Source: Bryobacterales bacterium (GTDB lineage: Bacteria > Acidobacteriota > Terriglobia > Bryobacterales > Bryobacteraceae). From it: DNA of 5,155 nt. Positions 1 to 5,155 of this stretch are shown one piece after another. The stretch covers positions 1-5,155 of the forward strand of contig PLRZ01000244.1 in assembly GCA_003164075.1 (NCBI GenBank), read 5' to 3'. A program made the translations under genes and the position numbers. Numbering within the stretch: position 1 is the first letter of the stretch; every line of letters starts with the position of its first letter. The notes under the pieces were generated by a model that had not been told where the DNA came from, did not search any database, and saw nothing but the letters and a program-made list of their open reading frames with translations.

Positions 1-108
1 AAGCGGTTGGGTCTGAAATGCACAGGATATTTCTTCGCGGCTTCTAAGGAACTGATGGGGCGGTGCGATTGAAGGCGATTCCTTCGCGACGCAGTGAGGT
101 CCGCTCCC
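1..108. other. Intergenic stretch left of the transporter gene
   Basis: No gene is supported here. Plus-strand frame 1 is open from the window edge to a TGA at 70-72. It could be the tail of a convergent gene, but 23 codons with no recognisable motif are too few to call. Two small inverted repeats lie downstream of the transporter stop: GAAGG/CCTTC (71-75 and 81-85) and GTGAGG/CCTCAC (94-99 and 107-112). The second overlaps the stop codon. Neither is followed by a T-rich run on the minus strand, so I do not call a terminator. Confidence 0.5.
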
Positions 109-1476
109 TCACAGCCGCGCCAGTGCGGGCGCAGTTTGCGGGGAAGTGGCTGCCAGACGCAAAACTTCGGCATGGTCGACGGTGCACCGATAGGGATTGA
201 GTCCGCGCCACCAGAGCAGGGCCGAGACGACATAGGCGCCCGTGCCGGAAATCAGCAGCGAGTAGCGCAGCATGTTGTCGTCGTGAAAAACGTGGTCTGT
301 CAGCAGGGCGATGGCCGTGGTTCCGGCACCCAGGCCGATGATATTGACTACGAACAAATACATGGCGCTGACCTGGGCGCGCATTTCATTGGGCACCATC
401 TGCTGGAGCGCGGCGGGAGCGACGCCATACATCGCAGCCATCAGAAAGGCAAACGGGATCAGCAGCGCCACCGCCAATCTTGCCGTCGGCATCAGCGGAT
501 AGAGGGCGGCTACGGGCAAAATCAGCAGCGTGACGATGAGGCCGACGCGGAAATGTGCATCGCGATAACCACGGCGGGCGAGAAAATCGCAGAACCAGCC
601 GCCGGAGAGAATGCCCAAGCTGCTGCAGACGGTCACCACTGAGCCAAAAACCAGGCCGGCATGTGCCGCGCTCCAACCGTAGGTGCGCATCAGAAAAGTG
701 GGAATCCAGGCCATGCTCCCGTAGGCGGCGAAGGACAGCAAGGAGGTGGCGAAGTTGTGGCAGGCAAAGGTGGCGCGCTGCTGCTTGATGTAAGTGAAAA
801 CCGCGCGGACGGGCGGTACAGTGGCGGACCTGGTTTCCCGGCGAGGCGGTTCACGGACGGTGCGGACCAGGGCAGCCACCAGCAAGCCCGGCAGTCCGAC
901 CAGGAAGAAAGTGACTTGCCAGGAAAAGATGGAAAGCCCGATCAGCGGTAGCCTGAGAACGCCGGCGGCAACGGTATAGGGCACGATGATGCCCCCGAGG
1001 ATCATAGCCAGGCCCCCTCCCGCATACATGCCGACGCCGTAAACGCTCAATGCCAGGGCACGCCGCCGCGGAGGGAAACAATCCGACATCAGGGAATAGG
1101 CAGGGGGAGAGAGTGCCGCTTCGCCGACACCCACACCGACCCGCATGAGAAACATCTGGAGGAAATTGGCGACGAGGCCGCAACCGGCGGTGAAGAGGCT
1201 CCAGGCGAGTACGCCGGCGGTAATGATGTTGCGGCGCGACCGGGAGTCGGCCATGCGCCCGAGGGGAAATCCGAAGAGGGTATAGAACAGGGCGAAGCTG
1301 ATTCCCATGAGCAGGCTCATCTGGGTGTCGCTGATGTGCAGGTCGCGGCGAATCGGGGCCACCAGAAGGCTAAGGATCTGGCGGTCGACAAAGGAGAAGG
1401 TGTAGGCGATGGTCAGAACGGCGACCGCATACCAAGCCCGTCGAGCGGACGGATAGTCGGAAACGGGAGTTTGCAC
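109..1476 (-). CDS. Spinster-like major facilitator superfamily (MFS) transporter
   Basis: This is a 455-residue inner-membrane secondary transporter of the MFS, with the family's usual length and about 12 hydrophobic segments. TM1 holds the DRQILSLL motif (31-38). The TM2-TM3 loop has the MFS signature A-like stretch GRMADSRSRR (73-82). Next comes MRVGVGVGEAALSPPAYS (111-128), typical of spinster-like members, and the second half has a counterpart loop GGWFCDFLARRG (292-303). The substrate cannot be read from sequence; bacterial relatives are mostly uncharacterised. I chose the GTG start because AAGGAGG sits 5 bases upstream. The frame stays open upstream to an ATG at 1608, but that stretch contains a terminator hairpin and reads as non-transporter sequence. 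The terminator separates this gene from the lipoprotein gene, so it is probably transcribed from its own promoter in 1477-1540; I could not identify a good -35/-10 pair there. The family call is firm; spinster subfamily membership is likely. Confidence 0.92.
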   Translation of the reverse strand: MQTPVSDYPSARRAWYAVAVLTIAYTFSFVDRQILSLLVAPIRRDLHISDTQMSLLMGISFALFYTLFGFPLGRMADSRSRRNIITAGVLAWSLFTAGCGLVANFLQMFLMRVGVGVGEAALSPPAYSLMSDCFPPRRRALALSVYGVGMYAGGGLAMILGGIIVPYTVAAGVLRLPLIGLSIFSWQVTFFLVGLPGLLVAALVRTVREPPRRETRSATVPPVRAVFTYIKQQRATFACHNFATSLLSFAAYGSMAWIPTFLMRTYGWSAAHAGLVFGSVVTVCSSLGILSGGWFCDFLARRGYRDAHFRVGLIVTLLILPVAALYPLMPTARLAVALLIPFAFLMAAMYGVAPAALQQMVPNEMRAQVSAMYLFVVNIIGLGAGTTAIALLTDHVFHDDNMLRYSLLISGTGAYVVSALLWWRGLNPYRCTVDHAEVLRLAATSPQTAPALARL

Positions 1477-1481
1477 GATGG

Positions 1482-1488
1482 CCTCCTT
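1482..1488 (-). promoter_or_regulatory. Shine-Dalgarno site fixing the transporter GTG start
   Basis: On the minus strand the sequence is AAGGAGG, a full match to the anti-Shine-Dalgarno core, followed by 5 bases (CCATC) and GTG. No comparable site precedes the ATG at 1608. This decides the start and shortens the protein by 44 residues relative to the longest open frame. Confidence 0.85.
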
Positions 1489-1536
1489 GGCCTGAAAGTG
1501 AGCGGAAGATAACACATCCGGACTTGTTGCCGGCGG

Positions 1537-1583
1537 AAGAAAATCGCGGGTAGAGCCTCCGACGGGAGTGGTATCTACCCGCG
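1537..1583 (-). terminator. Intrinsic terminator after the lipoprotein gene
   Basis: A perfect 10-bp inverted repeat has arms CGCGGGTAGA and TCTACCCGCG on the minus strand (1583-1574 and 1554-1545). They enclose 19 bases that can form a small inner stem, CTCC/GGAG. The 3' arm is followed by ATTTTCTT, a T-rich tract on the same strand. It begins 39 bases after the lipoprotein stop and ends 60 bases before the transporter start, so it most likely ends the lipoprotein transcript. An attenuator in the transporter leader is a less likely alternative. The T tract is interrupted by one C, so efficiency may be incomplete. Confidence 0.75.
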
Positions 1584-1622
1584 GCCCGTCAACATGCCGC
1601 AGTTTCACGGTTAGGCACGCGG

Positions 1623-1991
1623 CTATTTCCTGCCCATGATCGAGACATTGGTGTTGCCGTCGTTGTTGATCGTGACGGCGTAGTTCCTGCCGCCTTTTTG
1701 GCCGGAGATTTGGTAAGTGGCCAAGTCGCCGGTGGCTTTTGCTCCAAGTTCGGTCTCATAGAACGCACTCACCTTAGCGGCCGGATCCGGTGTCCGCAGG
1801 TTGGCGCTCACTATCTCGTCGGTTTCACCGCTGGTGACGATCGCGGCGCCCGGATAGATCTTCAGTCCGAGCCTGGCCTCAGTGATCGGGCCGCTGGCGT
1901 CGTGGTTTCCCGAGGCGTCAGCAGTGGAGTTTCCGCAACCGGCAACAAACACAGTCGCAGCAAAAAGTACAACGATTAGAAGTGGTCTCAT
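1623..1991 (-). CDS. Small secreted lipoprotein, function unknown
   Basis: The product is a 122-residue protein. It begins with a lipoprotein signal peptide: MRP, a hydrophobic core, and the lipobox VAGC with the modified Cys at 19. Gly at +2 does not suggest inner-membrane retention, so the outer membrane is likely, which is an inference. A small-residue, polar linker follows (20-36). The remaining ~85-residue domain contains KIYPGAAI (44-51), then LRTPDPAAKVSAFYETEL (65-82). I know this arrangement, YPGA then T-x-D-x3-V-x2-FY, from uncharacterised bacterial proteins, and no function can be given. The ATG start is supported by AAAGGA at 1996-2001, 4 bases upstream. It lies 129 bases downstream of the secreted-protein gene, with a palindrome between them, and is followed by an intrinsic terminator. 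It may therefore be its own transcript or the end of a longer one. Confidence 0.85.
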   Translation of the reverse strand: MRPLLIVVLFAATVFVAGCGNSTADASGNHDASGPITEARLGLKIYPGAAIVTSGETDEIVSANLRTPDPAAKVSAFYETELGAKATGDLATYQISGQKGGRNYAVTINNDGNTNVSIMGRK

Positions 1992-2033
1992 TATTTCCTT
2001 TCATCAGGTTTGGAGCAGAACAGTACACAAATT

Positions 2034-2049
2034 CAATGGCACGCCATTG
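2034..2049. repeat. 16-base palindrome upstream of the lipoprotein gene
   Basis: The arms CAATGGC and GCCATTG are perfectly complementary around a two-base centre, 43 bases upstream of the lipoprotein ATG. The position fits an operator for a dimeric regulator. As RNA it would fold as CAATGG-CGTG-CCATTG, followed by AATTTGTGT, so a weak terminator for the secreted-protein gene 72 bases upstream is an alternative. I see no convincing -35/-10 pair to decide between these. Confidence 0.35.
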
Positions 2050-2120
2050 TCAGTCACTCAATATTTGGCCTTTATCTTCAGGGTTTAGGATCGTTCCCCC
2101 TGCGCAGGACTCCGGGACAA

Positions 2121-2795
2121 TTATTTTTCCTTGGAATAAAGCTGGCCGTCGATACTCAGACGGTCGCCTACGGCCGGGAAGATAAAGTGCCGCTCACTCC
2201 TGCCGTTCTTGACCAGCATCAGAATGTTGTCCCGGATGGTGTAGGTCCCCATGGCTTGAGCCGTCTGTGAATCGTTCACATTTCCTCCTTTCGATAGCGT
2301 CGAGAGACCGGTCATGTTCTTTTCCCCATAGGTTCCATCGGGTTTGAAGGTGAGGAAAGTGGGAGAGGTAACAGTTGCGACCGACGATCCGGAAGTCACG
2401 AACTTCGACGAGAAGGGCCGGTCCCAGGTGCCGTTCAGACGGGTACCGGCGGGATACTTCCCCACCACCGTCATGGGGATACCGCCGAGAAAGATATCCT
2501 CGTTTTTCTGCACTTGAGTCGACCAAACCTGCGATGTGCCGTTCCGGTACTTAATAGTCAGCTTGTCGCCGGCTAAAGTGTAAGTTCCACAAATACCGGG
2601 AGCCGGCTGGCAGGCGTTTTCGAAATCCTGCGGCTGGATTCCGGCCGTGGGCAATCCGGACATGATTCTACCGTCGGCGAGGAACCAAATGTAGAACGGG
2701 GAGCCGTTGAAGCCGAAGTAAAGGTTGTTCAAAGTCGCCGCCGGGGCCGGGAAGGCTGCGAGCATCAGTGAAATCAGGATCACGTTCATTCGCAT
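2121..2795 (-). CDS. Secreted beta-rich protein with two similar halves
   Basis: The product is a 224-residue exported protein of unknown function. A Sec signal peptide covers residues 1-20 and ends in APAA, a good type I cleavage site. The mature part appears to be an internal duplication. The first half has FLADGRI (38-44), then GTYTLAGDKLTIKYRNG (70-86). The second has FKPDGTY (150-156), then GTYTIRDNILMLVKNG (183-198). Between them lies LNGTWDRPF (120-128). The DG turn, GTYT strand and L-x-(I/L)-x3-NG hairpin suggest small beta-sheet or lipocalin-like domains, which is an inference. Cys62 and Cys69 could form a disulfide in the periplasm. The start is uncertain: ATG at 2795 or at 2789 (third codon). 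Only a weak AAGAGA lies upstream, about 10 bases away. The gene follows the DUF3592 gene by 102 bases. Confidence 0.82.
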   Translation of the reverse strand: MRMNVILISLMLAAFPAPAATLNNLYFGFNGSPFYIWFLADGRIMSGLPTAGIQPQDFENACQPAPGICGTYTLAGDKLTIKYRNGTSQVWSTQVQKNEDIFLGGIPMTVVGKYPAGTRLNGTWDRPFSSKFVTSGSSVATVTSPTFLTFKPDGTYGEKNMTGLSTLSKGGNVNDSQTAQAMGTYTIRDNILMLVKNGRSERHFIFPAVGDRLSIDGQLYSKEK

Positions 2796-2825
2796 TCGTT
2801 ATGTTCTCTTTTCTTGTTTACCCGG

Positions 2826-2880
2826 AAAAGCGCGAAACCGCGGCAGGGAAGCAGGGCCGCCCGGCAGGAATAGCGGCCGG
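2826..2880 (-). terminator. Possible weak terminator after the DUF3592 gene
   Basis: Two GC-rich inverted repeats follow the DUF3592 stop on the minus strand. The first is GGCCGC/GCGGCC (2878-2873 and 2860-2855, 12-base loop). The second is a short CGCG-GTTT-CGCG hairpin (2842-2831), followed by CTTTTCC. The stem nearest the T run is only 4 bp, so termination is uncertain. If it does terminate, the secreted-protein gene needs a promoter overlapping this structure, since only about 30 bases remain before its ATG. Confidence 0.3.
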
Positions 2881-2897
2881 TGAGATTCGCCCACGGG

Positions 2898-3323
2898 TTA
2901 AAGATTTGCCAACGCCATGAAGACCCCCGCGCCGAAGAAAAATGTTCCCATGATCGGGAGCACAACCATATTGCCGGGGAGTTTGCACTCCAGCACCGCA
3001 GACGACGGGTTGTGTGGATCGTAGAAAACGTTCACCGCGGCGCCCGGCTGATAGCGAGCGAGTTTCACCTTCGTGCTGCCGGAGCCCGAGCCGGTCAGGC
3101 TGATGCGGGTGCCGCGCAACGTAGCGCCGGCAACAGCGTAGTCGTAGGCGACGCGGACGGTCTCGTTTTGATTCATGTCCGCGTCGCGGTAAACATAAAC
3201 ATCGGATGTGATCACGCGGCCAGGCGTAGACGGCCAGTGACTAGTGGCCTGAGCCTTCTTTCGCATGACGAACCAGAACGCTACCATGGCCAGGCCAACC
3301 AGGAAGAACGAGGCTTTCAACAT
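2898..3323 (-). CDS. DUF3592 family membrane protein
   Basis: The product is a 141-residue inner-membrane protein with one hydrophobic segment at each end (about 3-20 and 118-138) and a soluble beta-rich domain between them. The central domain follows the DUF3592 pattern: HWPSTPGRVITSDV (29-42), VRVAYDYAVAGATLRGTRI (57-74), then YQPGAAVNVFYDPHNPSSAV (91-110). The phrase G-x3-V-x-(V/Y)-(F/Y)-Y-D-P-x-N-P is the family hallmark. The family has no known biochemical role. The frame is open to an ATG at 3371, but those 16 extra residues (charged, no ribosome binding site) do not fit. ATG 3323 begins directly at the first membrane segment. Its own ribosome binding site is weak (TGGA), and a small upstream frame ends on top of it, so translational coupling is plausible. 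Family assignment is confident, the start moderately so. Confidence 0.87.
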   Translation of the reverse strand: MLKASFFLVGLAMVAFWFVMRKKAQATSHWPSTPGRVITSDVYVYRDADMNQNETVRVAYDYAVAGATLRGTRISLTGSGSGSTKVKLARYQPGAAVNVFYDPHNPSSAVLECKLPGNMVVLPIMGTFFFGAGVFMALANL

Positions 3324-3436
3324 GTCGATGTCCAGTTTTCGGAAACGCGCCGGCTCCCGGCCGGGCGGCATCGCAAGCAGTTACGGCGTTGACGAACGTG
3401 CGCGAAAAGCGGAACGCGAGTATATGGTTTGATCAC
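3317..3436 (-). CDS. Possible 39-codon leader reading frame overlapping the DUF3592 start
   Basis: A GTG at 3436 is preceded by AAAAGGAG with 6 bases of spacing, the best ribosome binding site in this intergenic stretch. The frame runs 39 codons to a TGA at 3319-3317, overlapping the DUF3592 ATG by 7 bases (ATGTTGA). The predicted peptide starts MIKPYTRVPLFAHVRQ, is arginine-rich, has a CLRC motif near residues 20-23, and has no membrane segment. It resembles no family I recognise. Its role could be simply to deliver ribosomes to the weak DUF3592 start. Alternatives are a chance open frame near a fortuitous site, or a remnant of a longer, frame-shifted start of the DUF3592 gene. Confidence 0.4.
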   Translation of the reverse strand: MIKPYTRVPLFAHVRQRRNCLRCRPAGSRRVSENWTSTC

Positions 3437-3442
3437 AGATTT

Positions 3443-3450
3443 CTCCTTTT
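3443..3450 (-). promoter_or_regulatory. Strong Shine-Dalgarno site not explained by the annotated start
   Basis: The minus-strand sequence AAAAGGAG is 6 bases ahead of GTG 3436 but 119 bases ahead of the DUF3592 ATG at 3323. That distance is too far to serve the membrane gene directly. It is the main argument that the short frame at 3317-3436 is translated. Confidence 0.5.
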
Positions 3451-3494
3451 GCATGCTTTTTCCAGAGGACACCGAATGCGCTGGCATCATGAAT

Positions 3495-3525
3495 GCGGCC
3501 CGATGAAGGCCGCGGTTGGTAACCG
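3495..3525 (-). other. Two adjacent small hairpins after the Sel1-repeat gene
   Basis: On the minus strand, CGGTT-ACC-AACCG (3525-3513) is followed at once by GCGGCC-TTCATCG-GGCCGC (3513-3495), beginning 17 bases past the Sel1 stop. The pair could stabilise the 3' end of the kinase-Sel1 transcript or act as a terminator. It is followed by ATTCATG rather than a T run, so I do not call an intrinsic terminator. The rest of the gap to 3437 shows no other structure or clear promoter. Confidence 0.3.
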
Positions 3526-3542
3526 TGCCGGTGTTCCCGACG

Positions 3543-4178
3543 CTACGAGCGAGGATGGAATTTCTTCACCAAGTCCTCGCCGCGCGCCACCTGATCGGTG
3601 GGAAGCTTACGGCGCAGTTGCTCCCGCATCGAGATCCCCTCGGGCAATCCCTGGTTGGCCGCCAGGGCGATCCACTCGTAGCCCTGCGCCGCGTCGGCTT
3701 TCACGCCCGAGCCGTTGTACAGTATGATGCCGAGGTTATATTGCGCTTCGCGCATCCCCCGCTCGGCGGCTTGCCGGTACCAGACGGCGGCATCCTTCTG
3801 GTTGAGCAGGCCGCTATCCGGGTCGTCATAAATCACCGCCAGGTCGAATTGCGCTTCCTTGATATCCTGCTGCGCCGCCTGCAGAAAGTACTTGGACGCC
3901 ATGGCCGGGTCTTTCGCCACCAGGTGGCCATACCAGTACATGCATCCCAGGTAAAACTCGGCAGTGGAGTCGCCGCCGTCCGCGGCTTGCTGGAGTTTGG
4001 GCAGGGCTGCCGCATAGTCCTTTCGATTGAAAGCGGCTTCTCCCTCCAAGGCGACCTTGTTAGACGATCGCGATATCAAGTAAGCCCCGAACCAAACCAC
4101 AAAGGACAGCGCTGCCATCGCCCAGGCAATCCCGATGCACCATCGGCCCAACCGCGTGCTGTTCCAAGAGGTCGTCAT
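3543..4178 (-). CDS. Membrane-anchored Sel1-repeat protein
   Basis: The product is 211 residues. One N-terminal membrane segment (about 12-35, GRWCIGIAWAMAALSFVVWF and following residues) comes after a short basic head, so the rest probably lies outside the cytoplasm as a signal-anchor protein; this orientation is an inference. Next come Sel1/TPR-type helical repeats: a degenerate one at 43-71, then 72-107 (A-E-F-Y-L-G...Y-G...AKDPAMASKYFLQAA), 108-143 (AQFDLAVIY...AAVWYRQAAERG) and 144-180 (AQYNLGIILYNGSGVKAD). Such repeats are protein-interaction scaffolds, so a role in assembling or sensing a partner is likely; no enzymatic motif is visible. The ATG is supported by two GGA cores in AAAAGGAAAGGA, the nearer one 9 bases upstream. 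The frame continues open to 4688, but that extension lies over the kinase gene in another frame and has no repeat-like sequence. It sits 89 bases downstream of the kinase with no terminator seen, so an operon is plausible. Confidence 0.9.
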   Translation of the reverse strand: MTTSWNSTRLGRWCIGIAWAMAALSFVVWFGAYLISRSSNKVALEGEAAFNRKDYAAALPKLQQAADGGDSTAEFYLGCMYWYGHLVAKDPAMASKYFLQAAQQDIKEAQFDLAVIYDDPDSGLLNQKDAAVWYRQAAERGMREAQYNLGIILYNGSGVKADAAQGYEWIALAANQGLPEGISMREQLRRKLPTDQVARGEDLVKKFHPRS

Positions 4179-4267
4179 TGATGTTTTTCCTTTCCTTTTC
4201 GACGGGGCATTCGTGAGGGAGCGCGGTAACCGCAGCCAACCCTTGAAGTGGCCTATCGCATCATTTC

Positions 4268-5155
4268 TTACATCCGAACTTCGCCTTCGACCGATCCGAA
4301 GAATAACTTCGCACCATTTGCTAACGCGGCCCAGGAGCCGGGCGGCACATCGGTAAACGACCCATCGGGCGCCTTGCGGACCCATTTCTGCGGGGAGAGG
4401 TTTTTCAGCCCCGCCGGCTCCGCCGAAATTTCGGCCAGGGGCGATGTGAAGTTGTAAGCCCGCTGATTGCCCAAATGGTGAGAGTAGAGTTGCCTTCCCT
4501 GAGGCAGCATCACAATGTTGTCGCACAGGCGAAGGCGCGGCGGTAAAGCGGGCTGCTGACCGCAGCCCCAGCAGTTCCCCAGGCGCCCGCCGGACAGTTT
4601 CAGTTGTTCGCGATCGTAGAAGTTCAGGCCGCCGCAGTAGTTGCATGGGAATAGCGCATCGTGGAGGTGCGCCATCGCTTCGCGCCATTCGCCTTCGCGC
4701 ACGCGGCCGTTCAACGGATCGCGCAGACCGGCCGTGAATGCCCGTATGAAAAGAGTGCGGATAAACCTGGGATAAATGTTCCAGCGGGCGATTACCTGGT
4801 CCTGCTCCCCGGGGACCGGACGATTCGAGGCATCCTCGGGGTCGAACACAAAGATCGGATTCGAGCCGTAGATCGCCTGCACGGCCTCGGGCGTCGGAGG
4901 CCCGGAGGAACGCTGGCCGTCGAGCGGATCGCCCATCATGAGGATGTTGAACAACATGACGGCGAGGGAATGCAGATCGGTCTGTGTGCTCGGTCCGGCC
5001 TGGCGGAGAATCACTTCCGGAGCCATGAAACCGGGCGTACCCAGGATCGCGCCGGGACGGCCGTTCACATCTACATTGTCGATGTCGCAGATGCGTACAT
5101 CGCCAGTGCGCGGGTGGAAGAAAACATTGCCGAAGCTGATGTCCTTATAGCAAAG
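4268..5155 (-). CDS. Eukaryote-like Ser/Thr protein kinase, C-terminal part (5' end outside window)
   Basis: The window holds the last 295 residues; the nucleotide-binding N-lobe is beyond the right edge. Numbering from the first visible residue, the catalytic loop is YKDISFGN (3-10), with Asp5 as catalytic base and Asn10 as metal ligand. The usual +2 Lys is Ser7, and HRD is YKD. The metal-binding DFG is replaced by DID (24-26), keeping the essential Asp. The activation segment ends in GTPGFMAPE (39-47), and Asp60 is the conserved helix F Asp. Thr40 is a possible phosphorylation site. After the kinase fold, C171-x2-C174 and C195-x2-C198 form a zinc ribbon. The tail (210-295), with GLKNLS and LFFGSVEGEVR, resembles a degenerate FHA domain. 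This lineage often accompanies vWA and PP2C genes (TerY-P-type triads); that is recalled knowledge, and those genes are not visible here. It probably phosphorylates proteins in the cytoplasm. GTG 5068 is internal, not the start. Confidence 0.92.
   Translation of the reverse strand, partial: LCYKDISFGNVFFHPRTGDVRICDIDNVDVNGRPGAILGTPGFMAPEVILRQAGPSTQTDLHSLAVMLFNILMMGDPLDGQRSSGPPTPEAVQAIYGSNPIFVFDPEDASNRPVPGEQDQVIARWNIYPRFIRTLFIRAFTAGLRDPLNGRVREGEWREAMAHLHDALFPCNYCGGLNFYDREQLKLSGGRLGNCWGCGQQPALPPRLRLCDNIVMLPQGRQLYSHHLGNQRAYNFTSPLAEISAEPAGLKNLSPQKWVRKAPDGSFTDVPPGSWAALANGAKLFFGSVEGEVRM

Noticed and set aside
71..112. Inverted repeats near the transporter stop as a terminator
   Set aside because: Stems are only 5 and 6 bp, and no T-rich run follows on the minus strand.
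94..642. A 182-residue plus-strand open frame opposite the transporter
   Set aside because: It is rich in Gln, Arg and His with no domain, the usual product of reading a GC-rich gene backwards. The transporter on the other strand is certain.
2796..2825. A leaderless promoter for the secreted-protein gene, with CATAAC as -10
   Set aside because: It matches only four of six consensus positions, with no matching -35 element.
3516..4181. A 221-residue plus-strand open frame opposite the Sel1 gene
   Set aside because: It mirrors the Sel1-repeat gene, which has clear family motifs. It has no convincing start signal or recognisable domain.
102..4223. GTGAGGGAGCG occurring near 102-112 (minus strand) and near 4213-4223 (plus strand) as a repeat family
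   Set aside because: An 11-base match is expected by chance in about 5 kb of GC-rich sequence, and the flanks differ.
4179..4688. A 170-residue N-terminal extension of the Sel1 protein reaching back to 4688
   Set aside because: It overlaps the kinase gene in another frame, has no repeat or membrane character, and a good ribosome binding site lies before ATG 4178.
5066..5068. GTG at 5068 as the kinase start
   Set aside because: The frame is open to the window edge, and the residues before it hold the catalytic loop and the DID motif, so it is internal.

Overview
The window is 5155 bases of GC-rich DNA. Every gene I can support lies on the minus strand, so transcription runs from the right edge to the left. 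The gene set suggests a large-genome, soil-type Gram-negative bacterium: a spinster-like MFS transporter, a lipoprotein, a secreted beta-rich protein, a DUF3592 membrane protein, a Sel1-repeat membrane protein and an atypical Ser/Thr kinase. Acidobacteriota (Bryobacter/Solibacter type) is my best guess. This rests on gene style only, as there is no rRNA or marker gene to prove it.

Layout in transcription order. (1) 5155-4268: the C-terminal 295 residues of a eukaryote-like protein kinase cut by the window edge. It carries a catalytic loop, an activation segment, a four-cysteine zinc ribbon and a tail that looks like a degenerate FHA fold. (2) 4178-3543: a membrane-anchored Sel1-repeat protein, 89 bases downstream of the kinase and possibly co-transcribed. 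(3) 3542-3324: a gap with two small GC-rich hairpins and a 39-codon reading frame. That frame has the best ribosome binding site of the region, and its stop overlaps the next start. (4) 3323-2898: a DUF3592 protein with two membrane segments. (5) 2795-2121: a secreted protein with two similar halves. (6) 1991-1623: a small lipoprotein. (7) A convincing intrinsic terminator at 1583-1537. (8) 1476-109: an MFS transporter whose GTG start is fixed by a Shine-Dalgarno sequence. (9) 1-108: no supported gene.

The kinase and Sel1 protein form a plausible signalling pair. The next three genes are all envelope proteins (inner membrane, secreted, lipoprotein), but nothing in the sequence assigns them to a shared pathway. 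The terminator isolates the transporter from the lipoprotein. I see no CRISPR array, tRNA, rRNA, insertion sequence or attachment site. The most interesting items are the kinase architecture, whose missing neighbours beyond the right edge may be vWA and PP2C genes, and the overlapping small reading frame before the DUF3592 gene.
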